A stretch of 64,000 nucleotides of DNA from an uncultured Clostridium sp. (GCA_946565805.1 CAMNWO010000002.1:62001-126000), one strand, 5' to 3'; shown: positions 26,897 to 37,513, counted from the stretch's first letter. The notes: generated from the letters alone by a model not told the origin. Made by a program: numbers and translations.

Positions 26897-28519
26897 ATGA
26901 GATATTCTAAAATCCCCTTTGAAAGGAGAAAAGTTTTGCAAAAGAAAACAGATAAGCTTTTAGATAAAATTGTAAAAAGAGATTACAATAATGAGCTAGA
27001 AAAAGTCTTGGAGAAGAAGACTTTTGATGAAAATACAAAAAGTATGTTACTCAGTATCTTATATAAAATTGAAACAGCTTATAAAGATTACGAAAAAGTA
27101 AAACCAGATGTAGAAGAAAAAGAAGATTTTATTCAATCCATTATTAGTAATATAAAAGATAATTGTGAAGAGATAAAAATTGTAAAATTAAATTCAAAAG
27201 AAAGTGAAATGCTAGGAAATAAGACCTTTTTAGTAGAAAAAAATAAAAAAAGAATTATTTGTTATCCAATTGAGAGAAAATTACTATATTGTATTGCTAA
27301 AATTAATAGGAATGAGAAAATCGTTAAAAACAAATATTATATAATAGATAGAACTTTGTCTGATGTAATTAATGTAGGAAAAAATATTGATACAGTCGAG
27401 CCAATTCGTGATTTTAATGGCTACTCTTGGACAACTATTCCAAGAGAAATAGAAAGTATTCATCATAATTTGGTATATCAAAATATAAGGATATTGGTAG
27501 GAAACAAATTTTTAAATAGATGGGTCCAAAATAGAGAATTTATTATTGATTACCTAGAAAGTTTTAAAGATAAGTTGCAAGAATTATATGGGCAAGAAAA
27601 ACAAGAAGAGTTGACAGAACTTTTAAATATAATATCTGTATTATTAACGGTTAGATATAATAAAAAAATAAAAGTAAAGCTAGAAAAAGAAAAAAAAGAA
27701 GTAGAAACTAAGCTAGAAAGAATAAAAGACAATCAAAAATTTGTGCAAGAAATAACAAAAGAAAAACGCAAATTAACAAAAGAAATTAAACGAATGGATG
27801 AAACGCTAAATAATAAAATGATGTTACAAGAAGAATATGAAAAGAGAAATGAGTTTTTACCACTAGAAGAAAAAATTTTTAGTGTTAGGATTTTATCTCA
27901 AATGATGGCAGAAGAAAGAGAAAAAAATTTAGAAAAATTAGAAAAACTAAATCTTTTGTTAAATCCACAAAAGTTTATGGAATTAAAAAAGGAACTAGAA
28001 ATTAGACAATCTTATTTAAAACTAATTGATAGTGAAGATATAGAGCAGGAAATGAAACAGAAGATTTTAGAACTCCAAAAAATATTCTTTGATTGCTATC
28101 AAATCAAGGTAAGAAAAGCAGAAACGAAACAAGAATTGCTGAAACTTATTTATGAATTCAGATATTATTGCGTATTACTAATCAATGATAAAAAAGCAAT
28201 TTATCAAGTACCAGAAATAGAAGAAAAAAGAGAAAAAGTACAAAGGATGTTGCTTACAAAAGCACACGAATTTAAATTAATTGATATTTTTTCAAAAGAA
28301 AAAGAAATAGACTATCAAATTTTAAAAAATATATTTTTTGTTAGAGTTATTAATTTGGAAGATTTATATATCAAATTAATAAAAGAAAAAGAGGCTTATT
28401 ATGTACAATTATTTGATGAAAATGTATTTGAAGAAAAGATAGGACTAGAAGGAATAGGAAATATAAAGAAAGAAGACTTGACATTTAAAATTAATAAAAA
28501 GGTGAAAATTTTTGATTAA
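26897..28519 (+). CDS. Large coiled-coil protein downstream of ftsK, unknown
   Basis: 540 residues, very lysine/glutamate-rich, no signal or membrane helices. A mixed N-terminal domain (1-200), a predicted long coiled coil at about 250-350 (KVKLEKEKKEVETKLERIK), then another mixed C-terminal domain ending in VKIFD. No family recognised. Starts 36 bases after ftsK with GAGGGG upstream and is followed 12 bases later by the beta-CASP gene, suggesting one operon. Third-position use is as AT-rich as the surroundings. Confidence 0.6.
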   Translation: MRYSKIPFERRKVLQKKTDKLLDKIVKRDYNNELEKVLEKKTFDENTKSMLLSILYKIETAYKDYEKVKPDVEEKEDFIQSIISNIKDNCEEIKIVKLNSKESEMLGNKTFLVEKNKKRIICYPIERKLLYCIAKINRNEKIVKNKYYIIDRTLSDVINVGKNIDTVEPIRDFNGYSWTTIPREIESIHHNLVYQNIRILVGNKFLNRWVQNREFIIDYLESFKDKLQELYGQEKQEELTELLNIISVLLTVRYNKKIKVKLEKEKKEVETKLERIKDNQKFVQEITKEKRKLTKEIKRMDETLNNKMMLQEEYEKRNEFLPLEEKIFSVRILSQMMAEEREKNLEKLEKLNLLLNPQKFMELKKELEIRQSYLKLIDSEDIEQEMKQKILELQKIFFDCYQIKVRKAETKQELLKLIYEFRYYCVLLINDKKAIYQVPEIEEKREKVQRMLLTKAHEFKLIDIFSKEKEIDYQILKNIFFVRVINLEDLYIKLIKEKEAYYVQLFDENVFEEKIGLEGIGNIKKEDLTFKINKKVKIFD

Positions 28520-28531
28520 GGGAGGATAAAA

Positions 28532-30194
28532 ATGAAAATTACATTTTTAGGAGCAACTAGAACTGTTACTGGATCCAATTTTTTAGTAGAAGCATGTGGG
28601 AAAAAGTTTTTAGTAGATTGTGGAATGTGGCAAGGAAAGGCAGAATATGAAAATCAAAATGCAGAAGAGTTTGAGTTCAACCCAACTGATATTGATTTTA
28701 TGCTGTTAACACATGCTCATATAGATCATTCTGGAAGGATACCAAAACTTTATAACGAAGGATTTAAAAATAAGATTTATGCTCATAAAGCGACTTGCGA
28801 TTTGTGTGCTTTAATGTTACCAGACAGTGGGCACATTCAAGAAATGGAAAATGAATGGAAAAATAAAAAAAGAAAGAGAAAAGGAGAAACAGAAAGAGCT
28901 CCTTTATATACAGCAGAAGAAGCGGCTAGATCGCTGGAAATATTTGAACCAGTACAATATGACCAAATTATAGAAATTACAGAAGACATTCATGTAAGAT
29001 TTAATGATGCAGGACATATGCTTGGTTCGAGTATCATTGAATTGTGGACAAAAGAAGATGGAAAAGAGACAAAAACGGTATTTACAGGAGATTTAGGAAA
29101 CAATGATATTCCCTTATTAGACTCACCAACCATGATAGAAAGTGCTGACTATTTAGTGATGGAATCTACCTATGGTAGTAGATTTCATTTAAGAAATGAC
29201 GAAAAAGCAGAAATGTTTTTAGATATTGTATCAGAAACATTAGACAAAGGGGGAAGTGTTGTAATACCATCTTTTGCAGTACGGAAGAACACAAGAAATC
29301 TTATATGAAATTAACAAATTAAAAGAAGTAAAAGATGATGATGAATTTAGAAGAAAATACAAAACATTGATGAAATCTAATGTATATGTAGACAGTCCTT
29401 TAGCTATATCTGCAACAGAAGTATTCAGAGAAAATACAAATTTATTTGAAGAACAAATTCAAGAAGAAATTATGCAAGGAGATAATCCTCTTGAATTCCC
29501 AGGATTAAAATTTACGCAAACAGCAGATGAATCAAAAGCATTAAATGAAGACCCAACACCAAGTATCATTATATCAGCAAGTGGAATGTGTGAAGTAGGA
29601 AGAATTAAGCATCACCTAAAACACAATCTGTGGAATCCAAAATCAACTATTTTGTTTGTTGGCTATCAAGCAGTAGGGACACTGGGATATAGCATTGTAA
29701 ATGGAGCAAAAAAAGTAAAAATTTTTGGAGAAGAAATTGCGGTAAATGCTAGAATTGAATATATCGAAGGCTATTCTGGACATGCTGACCAAGAAGGGTT
29801 AATGAACTTTATTTACTCATTTATCAACAAACCAAAACACATCTTCTTAGTACATGGAGAAGAGGAATCTCAAACGATATTAGAAGAAAAAATAAAGCAA
29901 GAAACAGGTATTCCTACAACGGTGCCAGAATTTGGAGAAACCTATGAAATAGGAATTGACCAAGAAAATGAAGAAAAAGTTGAAATGACTCATAGGATAG
30001 AAAGAAGAATTACATCAACGATAAGAAGAGAAGTAATCGACAGATTACAAAAGCTAAAAGACGAAATTAAAGATATGGATACTTATGTAAGGCAAGATTT
30101 AGATGATAACAAGCTAAAAGATGAAGATATCTTTAGAATTAATGAAAAAATAAAAGATTTGGAAAAACAAATCATAAATGTAATAGAAGGATAA
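28532..30194 (+). CDS. Beta-CASP metallo-beta-lactamase RNase/exonuclease, read through a +1 shift
   Basis: Residues 1-250: MBL fold with LTHAHIDHSGRIPKL (the HxHxDH zinc motif), DAGHMLGSS and FTGDLGNND. CGG at 29282-29284 (codon 251) ends the zero frame eight codons later. Skipping C29282 gives SFAV-GRTQEILYEI, the strongly conserved AVGRTQ segment of the beta-CASP domain. The rest contains SASGMCEVGRIKHHL, VGYQAVGTLG and IEGYSGHADQ motifs of the CPSF-like RNases. 250 + 303 = 553 residues, with a C-terminal helical extension. Confidence 0.88.
29279..29285 (+). other. CGG +1 frameshift site in the beta-CASP gene
   Basis: GTA CGG A; zero-frame TGA eight codons on. GGA at 29283-29285 restores the conserved AVGRTQ. 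Confidence 0.87.
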
Positions 30195-30198
30195 TAAC

Positions 30199-30352
30199 TT
30201 TGAGACGGTTTGCCCCCCTTTTGAGACGGTTGGGGACACCCCTTTTGTGTCTCATTTAGAATTAAATAAAATATTGGCTATAACAAGAAAAACTAAATGA
30301 GACACAAAAGGGGTGTCCCCAACCGTCTCAAAAGGGGGGCAATCGTTTCAAA
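30199..30352. repeat. Near-perfect inverted repeat, family B
   Basis: Left arm about 30199-30258, right arm about 30292-30352, built from GAGACGGTTGGGGACACCCC and TTTTGTGTCTCATTTAG, with a 33-base spacer. Family B also appears inside 24237-24340 and as a short form at 48304. Confidence 0.85.
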
Positions 30353-30378
30353 AGTCAAAATTATCGAGAGGAGAAAAA

Positions 30379-32352
30379 ATGGAAAATAAGTATTTTAATG
30401 AAGCAATAATAGGAAATAAGAATATGTTAGTAACTTTTACTGGAAAAGGAGAAATGCAACGAATATATTTTCCAAGTAAAGATAATAAGCAATATTTAGA
30501 TTACTTCCATACAGGAGTAAAAATAAATAATTCGGATTTGATTTATTTACATGACGATATTAACAATGTTTACAAACAATATTATGATACTGATACAAAT
30601 ATTTTGAATACAGAGGTAACAAATACTTATTTTAATCTAAAGATTCTTCAAACTGATTATGTTATGATAAAAGAAAATGTATTAGTGAAAAAATATACAT
30701 TTTTAAATGATGGAAAGATTGATTTAGATACAAGTTTTTATATTCATTCCCAGTTATTATCTGATTATAATAACCATGTAAGTTGTAAAATAGTAGATGG
30801 TGGTATGATGCAATATGCCCATGACTTTACTTTTTCTACTTTTGCAAAAGGGCACAAACTTGCCAAACATCAAATCAATGGTAGTAAAGAAACGATAAAA
30901 AGAGGAGAAATTCATGATAAAGATTACATTGGAATGTCAAAAGATACTAGTATCTGCTATGAATTAGGAGTTATTAAACCACAAGAAAAGAAAACCCTAG
31001 AAATTTGTATTGCTATAGGAGAAAATAGAAATATATCAGAAATTGAAGACGAAATAGAAAGAATAAAAAAAATAGATTTAAACAAAGAACTTACAAACAC
31101 AAAAGCTTATTGGAGAAAATATGTAAAAACGCATAATGGGTTAAACCTAAAAGAACCAGAAAATAGCTATGAAGAAAAAATTTATGATATCTATAAAAGA
31201 AGTATTTTATTATTTCCGTTATTAACAAATTCAGAAACAGGAGGCATTATTGCTTCAGCAGAAGTAGATGAAAATTTTACACAATGTGGAAGATATGCTT
31301 ACTGCTGGACAAGAGATGCAGTATTTGTAACCAAAGCGATGGACATTTTAAAAATGGAAAAAGAAACCGAAAAATTCTATAAAAACTTTTGTAAAAAAAC
31401 ACAAAGTAAAAATGGAATGTGGGAACAAAGATTTTTCACCGATGGAAAATTAGCTCCAGCATGGGGCTATCAAATTGATGAAACAGCAAGTGTTGTATAT
31501 GGGGTATATGAGCACTATCAATATACCAAATCAGAAAAATTCTTAAAAGATAATTTGCAAATGTGTGAACGAGCAGTAGAATTTCTAAAACGCTATGTGA
31601 AAGACTGGTTAAACATTGATAGTAAATCAGAACACGATAAAGATAAAGTACAAGAAGAAATCGAAGCAAGTGTGAATCGACAAGGACATAGATATCATGT
31701 GAGTTATGACCTATGGGAAATGTGCGAAGGAATCCATTTATATTCGTTAGCAAGTATCTATTCTGCATTTGAATGCATCATGAGAATGTATCGTGTATTG
31801 GGAGATAAAACATCAGAATTTGAGAACAATCGACTAAAAGATGAAAAGATCTTAAAAAGTGAAAGAGAATTAGAGAAGTTACAAACAGAAATTAAAAAAT
31901 ATATTAATCAAAATATGTATGATGAAGAAAAGAAGACATACTTAAGAAATACAGAAGACAAAAAGATGGACATTAGTATAATAGGAGCAGTTACACCATT
32001 CAATCTTTTCAAAGCCAAAGAAAGGAAAGTCATAAACACAGTAGAAAGAATTAACTTATCCTTAAGAACCTATACAGGAGGATATCAAAGATTTGAAGGA
32101 GACCATTATCGAAATGGCAATCCATGGCCAATTGCTAACCTATGGATGACCTTATATTACTTAGAAACAGGAGAAAAGAAAAAGGCAAAAGAAACCTTCG
32201 ACTTTGTTATAAAAACAGCAGGAAAACACAGCTTTTTAGGAGAACAAGTAGATAATAGCACCTTACAACCAAACTGGGTGTTGGGACTAGGGTGGTCACA
32301 TGCCATGTTTATCATCGTCCTAAGTCGTGTTTTGGGACAGGCACACAACTAG
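30379..32352 (+). CDS. Glycoside hydrolase family 15 (glucoamylase-type)
   Basis: 657 residues from ATG 30379 (GAGAGGAG site). An N-terminal beta-sandwich (1-270) is followed by an alpha/alpha toroid with GRYAYCWTRDAVFVTKA, the GH15 W-R-D signature, WGYQIDETASVVYGV, and NPWPIANLWMTLYYL near the C-terminus. Releases glucose or related sugars from alpha-glucans. No signal peptide, so it likely acts on cytoplasmic glycogen or oligosaccharides. The last four residues and the stop come from a repeat of the RAYT2 family, which starts near 32327. Confidence 0.85.
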   Translation: MENKYFNEAIIGNKNMLVTFTGKGEMQRIYFPSKDNKQYLDYFHTGVKINNSDLIYLHDDINNVYKQYYDTDTNILNTEVTNTYFNLKILQTDYVMIKENVLVKKYTFLNDGKIDLDTSFYIHSQLLSDYNNHVSCKIVDGGMMQYAHDFTFSTFAKGHKLAKHQINGSKETIKRGEIHDKDYIGMSKDTSICYELGVIKPQEKKTLEICIAIGENRNISEIEDEIERIKKIDLNKELTNTKAYWRKYVKTHNGLNLKEPENSYEEKIYDIYKRSILLFPLLTNSETGGIIASAEVDENFTQCGRYAYCWTRDAVFVTKAMDILKMEKETEKFYKNFCKKTQSKNGMWEQRFFTDGKLAPAWGYQIDETASVVYGVYEHYQYTKSEKFLKDNLQMCERAVEFLKRYVKDWLNIDSKSEHDKDKVQEEIEASVNRQGHRYHVSYDLWEMCEGIHLYSLASIYSAFECIMRMYRVLGDKTSEFENNRLKDEKILKSERELEKLQTEIKKYINQNMYDEEKKTYLRNTEDKKMDISIIGAVTPFNLFKAKERKVINTVERINLSLRTYTGGYQRFEGDHYRNGNPWPIANLWMTLYYLETGEKKKAKETFDFVIKTAGKHSFLGEQVDNSTLQPNWVLGLGWSHAMFIIVLSRVLGQAHN

Positions 32353-32412
32353 CCACTTTGTCGTAAAATGGGACAGGCACCTAGCTAGCCATTATGTCGT
32401 ATTTAGGGACAG
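32327..32412. repeat. Repeat family C, left flank of RAYT2
   Basis: Two GGGACAGGCAC units (32334-32344 and 32370-32380), each followed by a CTAGCCA-TATGTCG-type stretch, overlap the end of the GH15 gene. The inverted partner GTGCCTGTCCC is at 33385-33395. Confidence 0.75.
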
Positions 32413-32440
32413 ATTGGTATGTAAAAAAATGTAAAAAGTT

Positions 32441-32485
32441 AAAAAGAGTATAGCCAAATAGCCAAAAATGTGTTATACTCTTTTT
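32441..32485 (+). terminator. Hairpin upstream of RAYT2
   Basis: AAAAAGAGTATA / TATACTCTTTTT, a perfect 12-bp stem with a 21-base loop and a T run; parallels the hairpin before the first RAYT gene at 3520. Confidence 0.6.
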
Positions 32486-32525
32486 ACTATTTAAAAAATT
32501 ATGATAAGAAGGAGGCTAAATAAGG

Positions 32526-33335
32526 TTGCCAAGGCAAGCTAGAAAGAAAAGCCATAGTAATATATATCATTGTATGTTGCGTGGTGTTAACAAACAAGAT
32601 ATTTTTTTCGAAGATAAAGATTATTTAGAATTTCAAGATATTATTAGAAGAACCAAAAAGAAATTTTTATATCAAGTATATTCATATGTTTTAATGCCAA
32701 ATCATATTCATTTAGAAATTAAAGATGAAAATCATAAATTATCTCAAATTATCCATAGTGTAGGAACTAGCTATGCAAACTATTTTAACAAGAAATATAA
32801 AAGAGTAGGGCATTTGTTTGAGAATAGGTTTCAAAGTAGAAATGTTGAAAATGTATATTATATATTAAACTTAGCTAGATATATTCATCAAAATCCCTTA
32901 AAAGCCCAAATTAGTTCAATGGAAGAATATAAATGGAGTAGTTATCCAGAATATTTCTCAAAAAAGAATTTCAATCATGTAGACTCAATAGTAGATACAG
33001 AGAAGCTGTTAGAAATATTCTCTCCAGAAAATAAAGACAATAGAGAAGAGTTTTTACAGTTTAATGCAAAAGGTTTTAACTTTCAGGAAAGTACAGAATT
33101 GCTAGAATATGAGATGAAAAATAAGCTGACAGATGAGGAAGTGATATATTTCATAAAAAAAGAATTGGGAATTGATAATATTCAAGAAATACAAAGATAT
33201 AATAAAATTCATAGGAATGATGTTATTCAAAAGATTAGAAAAATAAAAGGGATTACACAACAGCAAATAGCAAGAGTACTAGGAATTAATGTTAGAACTG
33301 TACAAAGGGCATATAAAAAGAAAAATGTGATATGA
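32526..33335 (+). CDS. REP-associated tyrosine transposase (RAYT), second copy
   Basis: 269 residues, TTG start at 32526 with GGAGGC upstream. HUH motif HIH in MPNHIHLEI near residue 60, KRVGHLFENR and RYIHQNPLKA as in the copy at 3616, and a C-terminal helix-turn-helix (TQQQIARVLGINVRTVQ). Similar in architecture but clearly diverged in sequence from the first copy, and flanked by a different repeat family (C), so each enzyme seems to keep its own hairpins. Confidence 0.9.
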   Translation: MPRQARKKSHSNIYHCMLRGVNKQDIFFEDKDYLEFQDIIRRTKKKFLYQVYSYVLMPNHIHLEIKDENHKLSQIIHSVGTSYANYFNKKYKRVGHLFENRFQSRNVENVYYILNLARYIHQNPLKAQISSMEEYKWSSYPEYFSKKNFNHVDSIVDTEKLLEIFSPENKDNREEFLQFNAKGFNFQESTELLEYEMKNKLTDEEVIYFIKKELGIDNIQEIQRYNKIHRNDVIQKIRKIKGITQQQIARVLGINVRTVQRAYKKKNVI

Positions 33336-33344
33336 GTAACTTTT

Positions 33345-33410
33345 CGAGAACCTGACCCTAATTTGTGACACAATGTCGGGTTTGGTGCCTGTCCCAAAAC
33401 TAGACAAAAC
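33345..33410. repeat. Repeat family C, right flank of RAYT2
   Basis: Contains CTGACCCTAATTTGTGACAC, ATGTCGGG and GTGCCTGTCCCAAAACTAG; inverted relative to the copies at 32334 and 32370. Confidence 0.7.
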
Positions 33411-33439
33411 TAGCTACAACACAAAAAACAAAAAAGTAC

Positions 33440-33496
33440 TTGCAAAGTATGGTTTTTTGGTATAGAATTGAATTGCCTAAGTAAAATAGGTAATAC
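33440..33496 (+). promoter_or_regulatory. gapA promoter with an inverted repeat shared with pgk
   Basis: TTGCAA 33440-33445, 17-base spacer, TAGAAT 33463-33468, then ATTGCC (33472-33477) and its partner GGTAAT (33489-33494). The segment from CTTG to GCCTAA is almost base-for-base the same as 41676-41717 upstream of pgk. Confidence 0.8.
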
Positions 33497-33504
33497 TATA
33501 GTAA

Positions 33505-34554
<1,050 letters not shown>

Positions 34555-34567
34555 TTGATAAAAGTTT

Positions 34568-34600
34568 AGATATTAAGTGTAAAAGCTTAATATCTTTTTT
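34568..34600 (+). terminator. Terminator after gapA
   Basis: Perfect stem AGATATTAAG / CTTAATATCT with an 8-base loop and six T. The remainder of the gap to 34892 has no gene; it holds the palindrome at 34816. Confidence 0.88.
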
Positions 34601-34815
34601 ATTAAAAATAAAATATATGCAAAAAGCATAAAAAGATTTTGCAAAAGTATTGTAAAAATAAAATGCCTATAGTACAACTTATATATATATTATTAGCTGT
34701 TTTTATAAATAGGAAAGAACCTTGAAAAAAGTGCTTTGGGAGAGTTAAAAAATGGCTATATGCTCAAAGAAGAGAGATGAAATTTTGAGAAATACTTGTA
34801 TTTTTTGAAGACTTA

Positions 34816-34839
34816 TGTCATAATTAATTGTAAGTGACA
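34816..34839. promoter_or_regulatory. Palindrome upstream of the LPKAG protein gene
   Basis: TGTCATAA-N-TAAGTGACA: TGTCA at 34816-34820 and TGACA at 34835-34839 form a dyad of the size of a repressor operator, about 54 bases before the start. Confidence 0.4.
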
Positions 34840-34892
34840 AAATAAAAATATGTACTAGCAGAAGATAAAATTAATGTGGGGGGAATCCTATT

Positions 34893-36002
34893 ATGAACAG
34901 TAATAAAATATATAAATTATTGGTAATGATTGCAATGATTGTACTTACTCTTATTGTGCATTCTACTTGTTATGCAGATAATGAAAACATAACAAAAGAT
35001 TTTGAATTAAATTCATGTGTAGTATCTAATAACGAAATTATATATGGATGTAATATAGAAAAGGATGGCGAACTTAAATCATTATCAATTAATGCGACAG
35101 AATTTAATTTACCATCAAATCTATATGATTGTAAAGATTATATTCGTATGAGAGTAACATATTCTGAAGATGATTTTAAAGTATATGATTGCAAAGTGAT
35201 TAATTATAAAACAGGTGAATTAATCGAAGATTTATCTGAGGAAAATATAAATAAATTATTTAGCATTGAATATGGAAAAAACATTACTGAAAAAACATGG
35301 AGTGACAAAATAAAGCTATCTGAAATAAATGAAAATGTAATTTATAAATATACCGCCAGTTCTACAACTCAATTTCCTGAAATAGAAAATGATATAGGAA
35401 AAAATTGCATTATTTATATTAAAGAAAAAGATGATAAAACATATGATAAAAAAATAAATATGTTTAAACAAATTTCAGGAAATGGAGTATCATTTTCATT
35501 TAATGAATATAATTCAGGAGAAGCCTTCTGCATTATGTATAAATCACTTAAAAATAGTGAGTTACTTGATTTAATTGGAAAAGATGAAATCATTTATTTA
35601 AGTAAATATAAAGATGGGGATAAATTAGAATATCAATTTGAAAAATATATTTATAATGATACAGACAAAGATATAACTGTTAATACTAAAAATACAGTTT
35701 TGGGCAATGAAAATTCTAATTCAGTTGTAATAGGAAAAGGCGAAATTTATGGATTTGATTGGAAGATTGATTCAGCTACTATTAGCTATTCACAAACTAA
35801 TAATGATGCAAACAATCAAAGCCAACAACAGGCAGAGGATAATTCTAAAAAAACAGAAAAGAGTAAAGACAATACAGTTGTACAATCTTATAAATTACCT
35901 AAAGCAGGAGCTTCCCACATTATGATTATTATGCTTCTAAGTTCTACTATTATAATGATTATAATTGGAGTAAAATCCAGAAAATTTAAAGATATAAAAT
36001 AA
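34893..36002 (+). CDS. Sortase-anchored cell-wall protein (LPKAG motif)
   Basis: 369 residues. Signal peptide at 5-27 (LLVMIAMIVLTLIVHSTCYA) and a C-terminal sorting signal: LPKAG near residue 335, a hydrophobic stretch IMIIMLLSSTIIMIIIG, and a positive tail KSRKFKDIK. A Ser/Asn/Gln-rich spacer precedes the motif. LPXAG instead of LPXTG suggests a class-specific sortase; none is in the window. The body is Asp/Asn/Lys-rich with no recognised domain. ATG after GTGGGGGGA. A terminator follows at 36007. Confidence 0.75.
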   Translation: MNSNKIYKLLVMIAMIVLTLIVHSTCYADNENITKDFELNSCVVSNNEIIYGCNIEKDGELKSLSINATEFNLPSNLYDCKDYIRMRVTYSEDDFKVYDCKVINYKTGELIEDLSEENINKLFSIEYGKNITEKTWSDKIKLSEINENVIYKYTASSTTQFPEIENDIGKNCIIYIKEKDDKTYDKKINMFKQISGNGVSFSFNEYNSGEAFCIMYKSLKNSELLDLIGKDEIIYLSKYKDGDKLEYQFEKYIYNDTDKDITVNTKNTVLGNENSNSVVIGKGEIYGFDWKIDSATISYSQTNNDANNQSQQQAEDNSKKTEKSKDNTVVQSYKLPKAGASHIMIIMLLSSTIIMIIIGVKSRKFKDIK

Positions 36003-36006
36003 ATAG

Positions 36007-36041
36007 AAAAATCACTAATTCTTTAGTGATTTTTCTATTTT
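36007..36041 (+). terminator. Terminator after the LPKAG protein gene
   Basis: AAAAATCACTA / TTAGTGATTTTT stem with T tail. Confidence 0.85.
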
Positions 36042-36150
36042 CAGTTAGACAGCAAAGGTGCAAAAGACATAATAATAGGTGTAGAACTCAAAGAATAAAA
36101 CTAAAATTGTTTTTACAATAAAAAGAACCAACAAAAGTCCTAAAAAACTC

Positions 36151-36179
36151 TTGAACTCAAAGTCGAAAATTGTTATAAT
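36151..36179 (+). promoter_or_regulatory. Promoter of the carAB leader
   Basis: TTGAAC at 36151-36156, exactly 17 bases, then a perfect TATAAT at 36174-36179. No gene is seen between 36042 and here. Confidence 0.75.
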
Positions 36180-36239
36180 AAATAAGATATAGAAAAATTA
36201 ACCAACATAAAAACAACAAAAAAGAAAGGATGCGAAAAA

Positions 36240-36323
36240 ATGAAAGAAATGTTAAGAAAAACAAATTTCATAAAAAAAGCAAACGTTTTCTTAATCGTTG
36301 TTTTATTTTTGTTTGCATTTTAA
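36240..36323 (+). CDS. 27-residue leader peptide before carAB
   Basis: ATG 36240 with GAAAGGA nine bases upstream, ending TAA at 36321-36323. A basic start (KEMLRKTNFIKKAN) is followed by VFLIVVLFLFAF, encoded by a very U-rich run (36286-36320). The stop abuts a terminator stem at 36323-36350. This matches the layout of an attenuator leader: translated, U-rich, ending at a terminator in front of pyrimidine genes. It could instead be an independent small membrane peptide. Confidence 0.6.
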   Translation: MKEMLRKTNFIKKANVFLIVVLFLFAF

Positions 36324-36350
36324 ATAAGGATTTATAGTCCTTATTTTTTT
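36323..36350 (+). terminator. Terminator/attenuator before carAB
   Basis: AATAAGGA / TCCTTATT, 7-base loop, then seven T. It starts at the stop codon of the 27-residue peptide. Confidence 0.75.
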
Positions 36351-36381
36351 GTTTTAAAATAAAAAAGAAAGGGAGTATTGT

Positions 36382-37461
36382 ATGAAAGAGTTTAACAAAA
36401 AAATCGTATTAGAAGACGGAGAAGAATACTATGGATATGGATTTGGAGCAGACAAAGAAGCCATATGTGAAATCGTATTTAACACATCTATGGTAGGATA
36501 CCAAGAAATCGTATCAGACCCATCTTACACCTATCAAATGGTAGTAATGACCTATCCGCTAATTGGAAACTATGGAATTACAGATGACGACTATGAAACC
36601 AAGCAACCAACCATAGGAGGAATGATAGTAAGAGAATACAATGACTTACCAAGCAACTTCCGTTACACAAAAACGTTATCCGAATACCTAGAAGAAAATG
36701 ATATACCAGGAATTGCAGGAATTGATACCAGAAAATTAACAAGAAGTATTCGTGAAAAAGGAAGTAGAAAAGTAATTATAACAGACAGTAATACCAGTAA
36801 GCAAAAAGCATTAAAGAAATTAAAAGAAACAGAAATACCAAAAGATGCGGTGGCAAAAGTAAGTTGTAAGAAAAAATGGTATTCCAGAACAGCAAATCAT
36901 AAATATAATATCGTGGCAGTTGATTGTGGTATTAAATTAAATATTGTAAGAAGCTTAAACAAAAGAGGATGTAACGTAACAGTAGTTCCTTATCATACAA
37001 CAGCAAAAGAGATTATAGACTTAAAACCAGATGGGGTATTCTTATCTAATGGACCAGGAGACCCAGAAGATGTAAAAGAAGTAATCAAATTAGTAAAGCA
37101 ATTGCGTGGAAAATATCCAATCTTTGGAATATGTTTGGGTCACCAAATGATAAGTTTAGCTTATGGTGCTAAAACTTACAAATTAAAATTTGGACATAGA
37201 GGTGGAAATCATCCAGTATTAAATTTAGAAAATGATAAAATAGAAATCACTAGTCAAAATCATAGTTATGCCGTAGATGAAAAATCATTAGCAAAAACAG
37301 ATTTAACAGTAACACATAAAAATATTTTAGATGATACAGTAGAAGGCGTAGAATGTAAAAAAGACAAAGTATTTAGTGTACAATATCATCCAGAAAGTGC
37401 ACCAGGACCACAAGATAGTGGGTACCTATTTGACAAATTTATTAATTTATTAGAAAAATAA
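36382..37461 (+). CDS. carA: Carbamoyl-phosphate synthase small subunit
   Basis: 359 residues, glutamine amidotransferase that feeds ammonia to CarB for pyrimidine and arginine synthesis. N-terminal [34 protein letters not shown], and the class I triad: Cys in FGICLGHQM near residue 248, His and Glu in [16 protein letters not shown] with AAAGGGAG upstream. carB follows after 52 bases. Only the carAB pair is present here; no pyr or arg operon genes surround it. Confidence 0.97.
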   Translation: MKEFNKKIVLEDGEEYYGYGFGADKEAICEIVFNTSMVGYQEIVSDPSYTYQMVVMTYPLIGNYGITDDDYETKQPTIGGMIVREYNDLPSNFRYTKTLSEYLEENDIPGIAGIDTRKLTRSIREKGSRKVIITDSNTSKQKALKKLKETEIPKDAVAKVSCKKKWYSRTANHKYNIVAVDCGIKLNIVRSLNKRGCNVTVVPYHTTAKEIIDLKPDGVFLSNGPGDPEDVKEVIKLVKQLRGKYPIFGICLGHQMISLAYGAKTYKLKFGHRGGNHPVLNLENDKIEITSQNHSYAVDEKSLAKTDLTVTHKNILDDTVEGVECKKDKVFSVQYHPESAPGPQDSGYLFDKFINLLEK

Positions 37462-37513
37462 AAACATTACAAAGTTAAATATATTTTTAATAAATAAGAA
37501 AGGTGAGGAAAAA

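Noticed and set aside
36042..36150. Riboswitch upstream of the carAB leader
   Set aside because: No recognised aptamer pattern; only A-rich sequence before the promoter.
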